Assembly: GCA_024305405.1 (NCBI GenBank)
Contig: JAKNDB010000097.1
Location: 1 to 50,000 of the forward strand
DNA from: Dirofilaria immitis
Lineage: Eukaryota; Nematoda; Chromadorea; Rhabditida; Onchocercidae
Reading direction: 5' to 3'
Length of the DNA: 50,000 bases
Below the pieces are notes generated by a model. The model worked only from the letters and a program-made list of their open reading frames with translations. It had not been told where the DNA came from and searched no databases. Every line of letters starts with the position of its first letter. Within the stretch, counting starts at the first letter, position 1. Positions 1-11,980 of this stretch are shown here, in pieces. The position numbers and the translations under genes are program-made.

Positions 1-3000
1 CGGTAACAAGCAAACTTACATGTATAGCAGATTTTTTACGATTTAGATACGAAATCCTGGAACTTGCTGATGGAATATTGTTTTCCTTATTATGGAAGCA
101 ATATTATTCATACGGTATACCGTTTGAACTCTTCGATGGTACAACAGTTTTAGAGCAAATTGCAAATGCTGTAAGTCTATTACTAATATTAAAATGGATA
201 ACTGGCTATTAATTATGTGTTCGAATTTTAATTTATTGATATGAATATGTGATATTGCAGGCTGAGTATCATTTTGGTATCCCATCGTCAATGCTGGTAA
301 AATGGAAAGAAGCACCTGAAGAAAAAGCACTCTGTCTCTTCACTAAAATTTTTTATTACGCTTATATGAATGTCATAAATTTACTTGTGCCGCGATTACA
401 ATACAACGTGCTTTCCGACGATATCGCATCAATTTGAGAATGACTTCTGATATTTCTTATAAAAATGTTTAATGGAAATTATGTAAATTACCATAAATGT
501 ATTTTTACTATTTTCCCATCATTTTTTTTATGCAGAAAAGCAATTTTCGTGTATAAGAATTCTAAAAATTATTGAAATAAGAAATGAACTAAATGCTTCT
601 GTAAGGTTATCAGTTTCATTTTTGTGAGGATTATGGCAGAAGGAAATTTTATATAAAGTAGGAGAGACGAAATTTCGCACTGCTTGAGTATTTTATAGAC
701 TGTTTTCCAGTTTTATGGATCAGATCGGTTAGCAAGATCATCTCAATTAACAGCGGAGGAAGATGCGAAACGAATAAAAGCTTCAATCACAATACAGGTT
801 AATGTGATATTGAGATTTTTTTCGAAATAATCCAAAACCTTATCGTTAAAATCAGTATTTGAGCGATATGCAGTATACTTATATTTTAAAATAATACAGC
901 ATAAAATAGTTTGCTAAAGTAAAAAAAAGATAACTTATCATATTATGATTACTTTTATTTTTGTATAAACCGCTAAAGATTCATTAGTCTTTGATTATTA
1001 TTTTTTTCATGTTTTATATGTCATCAATTTCAGCGATACCTTCGTGGATGGCTTGCACGGGCGCTTTACCAAAAATGAAGTACGACAATACTTTGCAAGA
1101 ACGAGAAATAAAAGCAGTTATCATACAGGCACGTTATATATGTATTAGTTTCAATAATCTTTTACAGATAAGCATTTTAAAATCATTTGCAAGATTAAAT
1201 ATACATTTTTATATTTTGTGCGAATATGTTCAATATTTTGTTCAGAAGTCTATAAATAATATCGTTGGAAATGCATATACAGAATTTTACATATTACTGA
1301 TAAAATATAGTAGTTTGTGGTGAACGTGTTGTACTCTGATGTTTATATTCGCAGTTAGCTTTTCAGAAATTTATTCGTGGTTGGCTTGCACGAAGGTTTT
1401 ATCTTACATTATTGCATGAACATAATGTAAGAAAACAAGAAAATGCATCAATCGTTATACAAGTAAGTTTCTAATCATATGCTGTTTGTTGAGTGTTCAT
1501 TCTCCTATTATAATACTATAGATAAGTTTACCTGATTTTTAAATTTTTATTAATTACAAATTTTAGAGACACGTTCGTTTTTGGCTGGCACGAAAATCCG
1601 AAGTACGTAACGGAAAGATTTTGCAAAATGCAGCACGAGTTTTACAGGTAAATTTCAAAATATGAGAATCTCTGCTGATTATGTAAATACGGAGTGTGAT
1701 TATAGAAAACTGAGGGTTAAAAACTTCTATAGAATTAATAAATTAGGAGAAAACTGAAAAATTTTGATTTGTAAAACTTATTGAAATGGATAATTAAGTT
1801 TTTTCTATTTTTTTTTACTACTATAAACAGTTTAGAACATTTAACTTCTAGAAGTATATACGTGGTTGGTTAGCAAGATTGCATTATCGGAATATGCTGC
1901 ATGAATTATCTTTATGTAGACGGGAAAATGCTGTAATCACGTTGCAGGTAATGTTACACCTGCATATTTGGATTTAGATTTTATATCTTGCATTTCGAGA
2001 TTGTTATAGTTTTAAGATTTAAATGGAAATAGAATTTTTTCTTCAAATGATTTTAGAGATACGCACGTGGTTGGATAATCCGTCAAAATTATCATAAAAT
2101 GCGACATGAAGCAACTTTATTTAAAAAAGAACATGCAGTTATCACTTTGCAGGTATATTATTAACAAAAAGAAAGTTGGAGACTTGCATCAAAGCAATAA
2201 ATGACGAAAAAGTTTCAAAATTTTTGATTTTTTCATTTTTTACCTTTGATTTTTTGCAATAAGACAATTTCAAACATCTAACTTCTAGAAGTATATACGT
2301 GGTTGGTTAGTAAGATTGCATTATCGGAATTTGCTGCATGAATTATCTTTATGTAGACGCGAAAATGCTGCAATTACGTTGCAGGTAATGTTACACCTGC
2401 ATATTTGGATTTAGATTTTATATCTTGCATTTCGAGATTGTTATAGTTTTAAGATTTAAATGGAAATAGAATTTTTTCTTCAAATGATTTTAGAGATACG
2501 CACGTGGTTGGATAATCCGTCAAAATTATCATAAAATGCGACATGATGCAACTGTATTTAAAAAAGAATGTGCAGTTGTCACTTTGCAGGTGTATTAAAT
2601 ATAATTTCTTTTTTAAAAAAAAAAAGAAAATTATAAATTTATACAAAAACAATAAATAACGAAAAAGTTTCGGAAATTTTGATTTAATAAATTCAAAATG
2701 AACATTTTTGCATTTTTTTCTTCCCTTTTCCTCCTTTTTTTTTTTCTATAAGACAATTTCAAACATTTAGTTTCTAGAAGTATATACGTGGTTGGTTAGC
2801 ACGATTGCATTACCGGAATTTGTTACATGAATTATCTTTGCGTAGACGCGAAAATGCTGCAGTTACGTTGCAGGTACATATTTAGACCTATAGATCTGCT
2901 TATTATATCCTTACATTTTGAGCTTACCTGAGTTTTGAGATTCAAATGATAATAGAATTGAGATTTTTCTACAATCATTTTTTGTTGAAATGATTTTAGT

Positions 3001-5095
3001 AATACGCTCATAGCTGCATAATCTTTCTTGTTTTTAAAAAATGAATTGCGACATGAAGTAATTCTGTTTGGAAAACAATGTGCGATTATTACTTTGTATT
3101 ATATACATTGAAATGTATTATGTATTATCTTGTCTTTAAGCAATTTCGGTGCAAAACTTTCATGTAACTTTTCACGCTGCATGCTTTTTTTAATTAAACT
3201 TGCTGTTTTTCAAGCAGAAGTTTGAATCCTAAATGTAAATATACAGAAATTTACATTACTTTAATGGTTCTAGCGATATTTACGTGGGTGGATAGCACGA
3301 AGAAACTATTGGCTAATGCATCGGAAAGAAATGATTTCTGGCGAACGAAAATGTGCAATATTTACTATGCAAGTAAGCATTTTTTGCAACAATGTAACAG
3401 TTAAATTTGATAGCAGGCAGTCGTTTCTATCATGTCTAGAAGCTTTTCTTTCAATAACTACTGTTGATCCCTTTGTAATTAGCTGGGTTTTCTCTGGAGA
3501 TTTCCGAGAATTCTAAATCGTAGAGAATCGAATAATCTAATCGAAAACCTTAGTTTGATCGAATAATCTATCGGAAAACATGAAAGAATATAGAAAAAAG
3601 AATGAATTAATTGAATGAGATAGTTATATGTTTATCAAAATGTCAAAAATATTAATTAAAGAATTGCAGAATTCCACTTTTGCTATGGAGTGTTCGAATG
3701 AAAAATTGGAAAACAAAATTTGTAAGTCCGAAATTATCAGTAGCACGGAATGTTTACAGATGTTACGTGAATTAAAAGGCAGCATAATCGTTTACGGAAA
3801 ACGTCAGAAATTTTTACGAGCTGTTGAGGTAAACTATAAACCAAATCAAATTGTAAATATCAGCACTTTTTTCCTAATTTTGCAACTATTTATAAAAGGA
3901 ATAATTATTGCAGAATAAAATCAATTTGCGCTTCTGCTTAAGGCAGAAAGAGATCGACGCATAATGGCTGCTATAAAAATACAGGTATTTTTTTACAAAA
4001 CTAATATGAGCAAATTGAAATTATAAATGAAGCAAGATTCAGATTTTTAACTGCACAAATTTGAAGTCATGGTGGCGCGGATGTCTTTTCACAAGCATTC
4101 TGTAGCAATTCACAATGAAATCGCTTCGAATTGTATTGCTCATCAAAAAGTAGTCTCTAATGAGGAATGGAATGAAGGAATGCAGCCGATTCTAAATCGC
4201 GTGATGAATGCAATGACGAATTTGAATTCAGAGCGCCTTTATGTTCGCTACAAAGCTGCTAAAGTGTTGCGTTGGTTTTTTTTTTTTTTTTTTTTGTTTA
4301 GAGTGATAGACCAATAAGGTTTTATTTTGGAAAATATTTTATGCAAGTTGATTTGTTCTTCATTACTTTATTGAAATATTTTAGAAAAATTTGTTGGTTC
4401 ATCACAACTGTGCGCTGAATATGTATTCAACAATGGTGGTCTGGAGTGTGTTTTAGATTCTTTAGAAGGCTGTAATCGCGGCGTTGGATCAACCGAAGTG
4501 GTGATTCCTCTTTGCTCCATCTTGCGGAGTCTATTGAAGGTTTTCTCATTTTCATTTAAACTTCATATTTAAATCTTCGTTTAAATTTCAAAATTAAGTA
4601 ATATTGTATCCTATATTCTACTAAAAAGACGAGAAATATGGTTTCAGTTTGAAATTATTCGGAACAAACTCACCGGTGAGCGTCAACAAGATATTGTGAA
4701 ACAATGTTATCATTTTATGTTAGCATTTCATAGAGTTCCAAAAGTGGTGACCGACTTAAGTGCGATTATTATAGCATTAAATGGAAAAAGTGAACAGGTG
4801 GGCAGTTCAAAAGTTTCTGCCATTTGCCAAAACTGCAAGACAAGTTTACAAATGATAAGTTTGCATACTCCTGAGTTCTTATGAGTTGTATTGCATTTTT
4901 ACTGATTTTGATGCAGACTAATTTAGAAGCAGTGGTTCGTGGGATGTCATTTGTTCTTAAAATAATCATCAATTATTTTCAGTATAAAAAGCGCCCTATT
5001 TTATTGCGGAGTTGACGAAGAGATTTGCTAAATTATCAGAATATGATGAGAGAACGATTGCACTCAAAAAACTTCAGAATTGTATCCTAAATTAG
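1..5095 (+). CDS. aspm-1: ASPM (abnormal spindle) homologue, 5' end outside window
   Basis: ASPM is a calmodulin-binding spindle-pole protein that focuses microtubule minus ends in mitosis and meiosis. Multi-exon. The first exons (about 46-164 and 261-450) read as the end of a calponin-homology domain (ADGILFSLLWKQYYSYGIPF, then IPSSML) running into an IQ motif (AAITIQRAFRRYR). IQ exons follow near 708-798, 1034-1130, 1354-1464, 1567-1648, 1852-1947, 2057-2152, 2289-2384, 2494-2589, 2778-2873 and 3274-3372, most carrying RGW(L/I)xR. Further exons lie at 3628-3830 and about 4069-4265. The exon at about 4385-4540 (AEYVFNNGGLECVLDSLEGCNR) and those at 4648-4798 and 4915-5095 match the ARM-like C-terminus. 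Stop TAG at 5093. Two exons are one base short in homopolymers (T run 349-354; A run 1071-1075). The IQ count is far below that of vertebrate ASPM. Identity is confident, exact exon ends less so. Confidence 0.87.
1852..3110 (+). repeat. Tandem duplication of a two-exon IQ unit inside ASPM
   Basis: Exon pair 1852-1947 plus 2057-2152 is repeated as 2289-2384 plus 2494-2589, with a period of 437 bases, and again in part from 2778 (offset 489). All functional copies are exactly 96 bases, or 32 codons, phase 0, so units can be added without breaking the frame. The 109-base intron at 1948-2056 is identical base for base to 2385-2493, while the exons differ at only a few positions. The third unit keeps its first exon (2778-2873), but its second exon is decayed. 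Intron identity indicates a very recent duplication or gene conversion. Confidence 0.9.
3000..3100 (+). pseudogene. Decayed IQ exon of ASPM
   Basis: After the 2778-2873 exon the intron again ends in GAAATGATTTTAG, but the following segment is only a ruined version of the 96-base IQ exon. It has stops (CTGCATAATC where the intact copies read TGGATAATCCG), an insertion in an A/T run, and a lost donor (TTTGTATTAT in place of TTTGCAGGTA). It is presumably skipped in the mRNA, leaving 2873 spliced to the exon at 3274. Confidence 0.75.
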
Positions 5096-6090
5096 ATTGG
5101 TAAAATGTATTATTTATTTCAGTTACGTTTTTATCACAAATCTGGATATGCTTTATGTAAAAAACGAATTACTATTTGTTTTCGAAACTTTAATTTGCTC
5201 ACGCTTGGTTCGATATTAATTGAAATAAAGCTCTTTTACAATCCCATATTTATATTACTTTCTTCATGTATTCATTCATATAATTCACAGTTGTGATTAG
5301 CGTACTTTTGCATAACTTTAGCAATTTTTGGTAACTGTAATTGAAAGAAAGCGAATGAAGAATCGAAAATTTGATTGTGATTTTGAAAACTATTCAGTAT
5401 TACTCATTTACTATTATTTGTTTTTGCACAGTACTTTTCTGGCACTTGAAAAATTTTTCCAAATATTACTACGCAACTTTATTATCTGTATGTCATATTT
5501 TAGAAAAATTAACATTTTTTTTTAAATTTCGCACCTGAAATTTTGAATTAAAACTCAATTTTGAGAAATTATGTAATTTCGTTCTATAACATCTTTTATA
5601 TATATGTTATTTATTCGAATTCATTTATGATGCAATATGAAAATATAGTGCTTGTCCTGTGAGAGTCTATGTGGCAAAATATAGATTTGAAGTTTGTATT
5701 TCAGATTATTTGAAAATTCGATCTGTTTCTTGAGAGTGGAACTTGCAGTGATATCATTAATGCTGTCATAATAGAAAAAGTCACATATGTTTATTTAAAA
5801 TTATAAATAATCAAAGCTCGTTAGCATGCTAAAATTTATGTTTTAATTTTAATTGATCTGCAATGCTTACTTATTGTACTTTTGCTGTTGAATTTAGAGA
5901 AAATCAAAATTAAATGTTAAAAAGAAACAACGTAAACCTTTTTCCGCAAGTAATATGCCATACGAATTTTCTGGAATATAAATAAAAAAGAACTGAATGC
6001 AAAATTATAAAATATTTACAATTGAAAAAAAAGAAATTAAAGTAGAATGATTTATCACTGCGTATCGTTGCGTAATTTTGCTGATTGCCT
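5096..6090. other. Intergenic, 3' flank of ASPM
   Basis: AT-rich DNA with only short open frames of low-complexity composition, such as 5105-5296 and 5328-5525. No conserved motif was recognised. It probably contains the ASPM 3' UTR and the 3' flank of the convergent small gene, which ends at 6094. Confidence 0.6.
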
Positions 6091-6093
6091 TTA

Positions 6094-6365
6094 TTATAAT
6101 CCCAAGTCCCCGTAAAGCTGTGATCCCAAAGCCAATTTATGAGCGAGTAGGTCCAAACCAGGATTTGTTGGTATCAATCCATTATTAAAGAAATTTAACA
6201 ATTCCAAATTACTGATTAAAGTTGGTTTGATATCGCTCTGCGCGATAGATCCAAAATGGTGATAAGAACTCTAGTTCTCTTAAACCGGCTAAATTTGGCT
6301 GGTTGTAACCCTTGCCCAAATGTCATTGACATAAACAGAAATGCAATTGGGAGAAATTGCATCAT
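6094..6365 (-). CDS. Small secreted protein, about 90 residues, one base out of frame
   Basis: Not recognised. The ATG at 6365 opens MMQFLPIAFLFMSMTFGQG, a convincing signal peptide, followed by a basic stretch (KFSRFKRTR). The frame then breaks around 6262-6268 and continues in another frame with HHFGSIAQSDIKPTLISN and FNNGLIPTNPGLDLLAHKLA, ending LYGDLGL before tandem TAA stops. AATAAA lies directly behind the stop. The 272 bases are one short of a whole number of codons, and one added T near 6267 would join the halves. This can be an assembly error or an early pseudogene. CTTTAG just before the ATG looks like a splice or trans-splice acceptor, and the same motif precedes the mirror copy at 7638. 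The composition is clearly protein-like, unlike the surrounding DNA. Confidence 0.6.
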
Positions 6366-7745
6366 GCCTAAAGCTGATCAAATATTTAATTTTTTAAATG
6401 AGCAAAATTTAATATTGGAAGTGGAATTAATGCATTGATATTCATAAGATTAATTTCTTCCTGTTTTAGCTGCTTCGCCCAACATAATTGATATTAATAT
6501 ATCGGATTAGATGCAAACGATAATAATTGCTTCTTGAAAAAATTACCTGAGATAATGAAAGATGCTATGGTTGTAGTATTAGATCACATTAACAACTACA
6601 AATGATCAATTTTATAATGAATTGTGGAATATTTGTACAAATATCGAGAGTTTAATAAAAATTACAATTTCTAACAAAAAATGTTCAAAGAACATAATAA
6701 ATGTAAACAAAGTAATTATATATTTAGTTCGAGTGGGAAAAAGTTCTTCCTTAGTACTTTCTGGAACTATCCAACTTCAGTTCCGTTAACTAAATACGCA
6801 AACTTTGTTCGATACTTAATTTCTTTGATAACGAACAGTTCCTATTTACAAATAAAATAGCGAGAGAAAAAGCTTGCAAACTAAATTCAAGTTTTTTTGT
6901 TAACTTAAAGCATTTTATTCTTTGATTATTTAATTGTTGATACAATCATTCGCTACCTTAAACGAATCTCCAAAATTTACTGAAGTTATCCGTAGTTCTT
7001 TCTCAAAATAATAAATGATAATAAGTTCAAATTCGTGAAATTTGAAGAAGGATCAATAATCTACACAACTTTATTAAATGATCAAAGACTGAAATGTTTT
7101 ACGTTGATAAAAAAACTTGGATTTAATTTGCAAGCTTTTTATTCTTCCTTTTATTTTATTTGTAAACAGGAATTGTTCGTTGTCAAAAGATTAAGCGCCG
7201 GAAAGAGTTTACACATTTAGTTAATGGAGTCGAAATGAAATAGTTCCAGAAAGTATTACGAGAGAATAATTATTTTCCCATATTCCATTATCTTCTTTAA
7301 ACATTTTTTGCTGGAAATTGTAATTTTTATTATATTCTCGGTATTTGCATAAATATTTCACAATTCACTATGAAAATGATCATTTGTAGTTTGTGTGTCA
7401 TCCATTCCACTACTGTAGCATTACTTATTATCTCAGATTTTTTCAAGAAGTATTTTTAAATTATTTTTATTTTCGTTTGCATCAAATATGAAATATTTAT
7501 GTCAATTATGTTGAGCAAAACAGCTAAAACAGAAAAAAATTAATTGAAAATTAATCTTAGAATATCAATGCATTAAGTCCAATTCAATATTAAATTTTGC
7601 TCATTTAAAAAAATTAAATATTTGATCAGCTTTAGGTATGACCCAACTTCTCTCAGTTGTCTTTCAGCTTTCATTGAAATAAACAAGAAGTTACGATCAC
7701 AACTGATTTAGCCGATTTAATAGGACTGGTATTGATATTACCGTT
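6255..7745. repeat. Long imperfect inverted duplication (arms about 700 bases)
   Basis: The 5' part of the small secreted-protein gene and its upstream flank recur in reverse orientation. For example, 6375-6443 matches the reverse complement of about 7560-7635; 6470-6545 matches 7440-7520; 6600-6710 matches 7300-7400; and 6725-6890 matches 7110-7260. The arms mirror around about 7000, with a poorly matching centre near 6950-7060. Divergence is moderate, with many substitutions and small indels, so the event is old. The region between the two ATGs (6365 and 7638) is a shared divergent 5' flank. Confidence 0.85.
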
Positions 7746-7900
7746 TTTTTTTTTTTTTTTTTCCAATCTATCATCTGTCATCACTTTTTTCTTCCAACTT
7801 ATCGTATTGAAGGAATTGTAAATCGTTTAGCGTATTTGTAATCGAAGTATTGCTAAGACGGATTAGACCATTGATTATCAAATAAATGAAATAGTACAAT
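7638..7900 (+). pseudogene. Decayed mirror copy of the small secreted-protein gene
   Basis: The ATG at 7638 corresponds to the start at 6365 and has the same upstream CTTTAGG. The frame reads MTQLLSVVFQLSLK and stops. Downstream, nucleotide similarity to the intact copy continues (for example TTTAGCCGATTTAA against TTTAGCCGGTTTAA) until a long T tract at about 7744-7762, after which the match is lost. No repair by a single base gives an open frame, so this copy is dead. Confidence 0.65.
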
Positions 7901-7964
7901 AAACAATCTAACTGATCGGCAAATCTTTTCTACGTCTAAAACAACTGAAAATCTGTATAAAGAT

Positions 7965-8015
7965 AGTTTAATGGTTAATTTTTACTTCTGAAATTTGCTA
8001 ACGCATCGAATTTGA

Positions 8016-8047
<32 letters not shown>

Positions 8048-8195
8048 GCAGCAGATAGTTTAATGGTTAATTTTACCAAAATCTACGCTCCCACGACCAC
8101 AATCACTACCATGAGCAATACTAACAACAACAGGTTAAAAGCGCCTAATGGTTAGTTTTACTTCTGAAACTTGCTAACGCATCGAATTTGATCTT
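7965..8195. repeat. CAG microsatellite between duplicated 50-base flanks
   Basis: An interrupted (CAG)n run, about 13 units, lies at 8016-8054. The flank TTTAATGGTTAATTTTTACT...GCTAACGCATCGAATTTGA at about 7970-8015 is repeated at 8143-8192, and a shorter piece sits directly after the CAG tract. The pattern suggests slippage and local duplication. No long coding frame includes it. Confidence 0.8.
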
Positions 8196-8459
8196 TAACA
8201 AAGTCAACCATTATAGTATATTTGTTTCATTCTATTAAGACTTCATTGATATGAATCTCTCTTATTTTCTAGTTTTCTACAAAATAAATTTTCAAATCAA
8301 TGATATTATTCATATTACTGAAATCTCGTTAATATATATGATTCCGCTACTTGAAGATTAGGTTGGAGTATTCAGAAAACTAATCAATCATGAGAAAGAA
8401 ATTCAACTTAGCTTATTCTATCTTGCAAAATGCTAATCTGAATTTTTATTTAACATAAG

Positions 8460-10694
8460 CGATGGTCTGGAATCGACAGAACATGAATCATGTTTAATTA
8501 GAACTTGGAGTTGGCCTCATTACTTGACTTGTAAGAATTTTGTAATTCTGTCAAATAGTTCTTAATTATTGATTCATTGTTCAATTTTATTTAGCTCAAA
8601 AAAATAAAATTTCAATTTTGCTTGCTTAAATAGAATAAAATATCGTTTTTTCCAGTTGAGAATTGCGACTGGTGGTTTTACGGAGGTTGCATATTTATTC
8701 CAAAGGCGCATACCGCTGATTTCTCTAGATACATCTGGTTAAGGTTGGTTGGATGCTTTATTAAAAGCAAATTTTTCGTTTTTTTCTTATCCTTATTCAT
8801 TTGCTGAGGTCAAAATTCTGAATATGAGATGATTAAATTATTTTTGAATCCTTCGATATCCTTCATAGTAATTGAAATATTGCATAATACTGAAATGCTT
8901 GGATAGAGAAGATCTGAAGTTTTGACAGAGTTAGTTTCATCATCCGCTTTGGAACATCATATTACGCATCATCGTTGTTCTTAGTATCATTATCAACTAC
9001 ATTTGATTGGTGACAATTGCGCCAATTATTATTGAGTTAAGAATAAAAAGCACAATTAAGTGTTTGATCTGTGGAAAAATATAACTTAATGCAATGATCT
9101 TATTATTCGCTTCAAATTATTGTTAATAATTAATTCTCAGAAATAGATGCGTCATTGAAAACGCGATAGAACGGAAGAGGGTGATAGTAATGATTACTGA
9201 ATATTTTTTTCTTTTCTAAAATCTTTAAAAATTTATTAATTCTCTAACATTCTTTTTCGTCGTTCTATAATTTAGTTCGATAATATTTCACTGCTGAACA
9301 GATTGCTCGTATAATGAAACAAATAAATTTCAATTCTCAGCAAAAAGCGAAATTAGATTTTGTTTTCACATATTGCTCATGGTCTCGAATAGAATCGGTG
9401 GTACTCTCTGATATTTTTTCGATGAGAAGAAACCGTCCTCTATCTATCAATTATGTTGAACTCAGAGACACTTCTAATGAAACTCCGTAAGTCGATTATT
9501 GTATGCATCAGAAAGTGTATAAATTTCATGATAACTTGTAGGAAAATGATTGGAAAGAAACCGGATTTTAGGAAAGACATCGTAAAAAAATATCAAATCA
9601 ATATAGCATAAGTATAAGTCATGTCAATTTTCATTATTATTTAATCATAATTTGAGCTACCTTGATACATACAGATCTATAATATTTTACGGTAGCAATG
9701 TTGAAGCATCAACGTTTCTTGTGAAAGCTAAAGATGAAAAGAGCTGGGAGAAAAAACTGTTGGAATGGAAGATTTCACTTATTTTTATTCTAATAATTTG
9801 CTTTCTTAGTTTAACTTTGTTGATTTCATTGACGTAAATTGATTATAACTATCAATCAAATTGATGTTCAACAAAATCATTGTTATATCTACAATTAATT
9901 AATTTGTCAATTTTATTAGTTACTTTGTGAACTTTTTTATTATCGTTCTAATTTATGATTTGCGTTCATTCTTCCAATCATTTAATTTTACAGTATGGAT
10001 TAGGTTTCCTCAAAAGCCATTATATTATCGCATTTCATTTCATGGAAAATGAGACGCTAGCAACCAATGGAAATATATTTAGGTTTGGAAGGTTTAATTT
10101 TTTTTGTTTTTAGTGCATCTCTTGAAATCTTATAATTTTATTTCCAGAGAGATATTCGATATTGAGCTGCTTCCCATGCACATCCCTACAGAATGTGGTA
10201 ATGTAATCGGTTTAGCTCATCGCAATTCTACGCTGAATTCTTTGAATGATGGCGAAATGTTTTCAACAATTGGATTCAAGAAATTTTGACGTCGCCGTGA
10301 TTAAATTGAATTTTCCAAGTTGTTAATAAAAATACTATGCAATTTTTTCCAGCAAATTATTTCTAAAGAAATCACAGCTATTAGTCGGATTTGCTAGAAA
10401 GTAAGCCATAATATATCATAAATAAAATGGCAAAATTACAATACCTGGAAATTCGAAAACAGATTTATCGAAATATGCCGAAATGAACTAAGAAGCATTA
10501 TAATATTATTGTTATAGTTTTTAAAATCTATGAACAATCCAAATTCTATTGCACTTAAGAAAATATTAAATGAAATATCGAAAAAGAAAGCATGAAATAA
10601 TAATAAAATGTCGACATTTAAAATCTAAATTTTAAAGATTCTAAAAGTTGGCTAGTTGGGGGAATAGGTGAAACATCTAGTGGAAATGTTGGAA
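8460..10694 (+). CDS. Unrecognised membrane protein, at least seven exons
   Basis: The family was not recognised. Exon-like blocks with GT-AG borders lie at 8460-8530 (ESTEHESCLIRTWSWPHYLT), 8656-8743 (ENCDWWFYGGCIFIPKA), 9341-9486 (LDFVFTYCSW, then INYVELRDTSNE), 9542-9582, 9656-9836, 9994-10082 and 10148-10289. The 9656-9836 exon ends in a clear membrane helix (ISLIFILIICFLSLTLLIS) after a charged stretch. Later exon-like blocks at about 10352-10401 and 10646-10694 (WLVGGIGETSSGNVGR) may belong to it or to a second gene; the 10148 exon also has an in-frame stop at 10287. Start and end are uncertain. Several phases do not join cleanly, possibly because of missing bases. Confidence 0.5.
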
Positions 10695-10699
10695 GGTAA

Positions 10700-11980
10700 G
10701 GATGTATAATCTTATGAATATCATCGCAATCTAATTTGATTTTTAGATTTCAAATTTAATTATCTGTATAAATCAATATCCATTTATTTAAAAATTCATT
10801 CTAAAAAATCGATTAGCTCGATTGATAATTTAATAGTCAGAATTAGGGTTTATTGACAATGATACATTAAGTGGCAAAATATTCAAAAGTCATTTATTTC
10901 ATAAAATAAACGGAACGAAGTTCGGAATTGAAATTTGAAATGATAGAAATCGATTAATAGAAAGCTTTTAAAGGAATATTATTATCGTTACAACCATAAA
11001 AAAAGAAGCAGATGCGTTATCTATTATTATTATTATTATTGCTATGTCTTTCTTTTTATCAGGTATATCATAAATTTTTTTCTTATTGTATTTTTAAAGA
11101 AAAATTTAATTGAATTTTAAAATATTTTCATTGTTCAATCTTTTTTCTTTCCAAATCTATCTTTGATCTATTACTAAATTTTCAATTTATTTGTTTTCGA
11201 TTATTTCGAATTTTATTTTTTTCTAATCATATCCTTGAATCACCGAAAAAAAGATACTATATAGAAAATATTTAACTATCCGGAAAGACAATTCGAGAAT
11301 AGTCAAATTATTCGATTGGATAATTCAAGATTGATCAAACTATTCGGTTGCATAATTCGATAGCGATCAAATTATTCGTTTGCATAATTCGGAAATGATT
11401 TTGTTAATTGATGAAAATATTTAAACATGCATCTTGTGATAGCTGAACATTTTTTATTATGAACAGTTCAACATTATATACATAATTCATTTTTACTTTG
11501 ACTGTGAAATTTAGCCGAAAAATTTTTTTCGTAATGTTAGTAAGGAATGGATTTCATAAAATTTAAATACGATGTTACATTAAAATGATAATTTCTATAT
11601 TCTGGAATAAAACACCAGTACCAAGGTAGGACATAGTATTTGATTAATTTCTATTTAATAATTGTAACAATTAATCTTTATTAATTGTTAAAATTATTTG
11701 AAATCATTTGATAAATATGTACAATATAATCGGGTGCATGCTGTGTGCGATACATTTTAATTATAAAATAGAAAAACGAATAAATAAATTACTGAAGTTA
11801 ATATAAATAAAAATTTCATGTTTTTTAAAAATTCTTTAAAATAATCGAAAAAAAAGAAAAGTGAATGAATTCTAATTATTACGAACGATGTATGCAATTT
11901 CGATTTTTTTCTCAAAAATAATTGGCACATTAATACAGCCAATATCAAAAAATTTTTTCACATCTTCACCATTGCTCAAA
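10700..11980. other. Intergenic or intronic, no gene seen
   Basis: AT-rich sequence with a short (TTA)n tract near 11021-11040 and three loosely repeated copies of a TTCGA...ATAATTCG phrase at about 11285-11395. Open frames such as 11757-11948 on the minus strand are phenylalanine- and leucine-rich, low in complexity, and without support. Confidence 0.55.

Noticed and set aside
6256..6438. 60-codon plus frame
   Set aside because: Antisense of the secreted-protein gene on the minus strand, which has signal peptide, stop and polyA signal.
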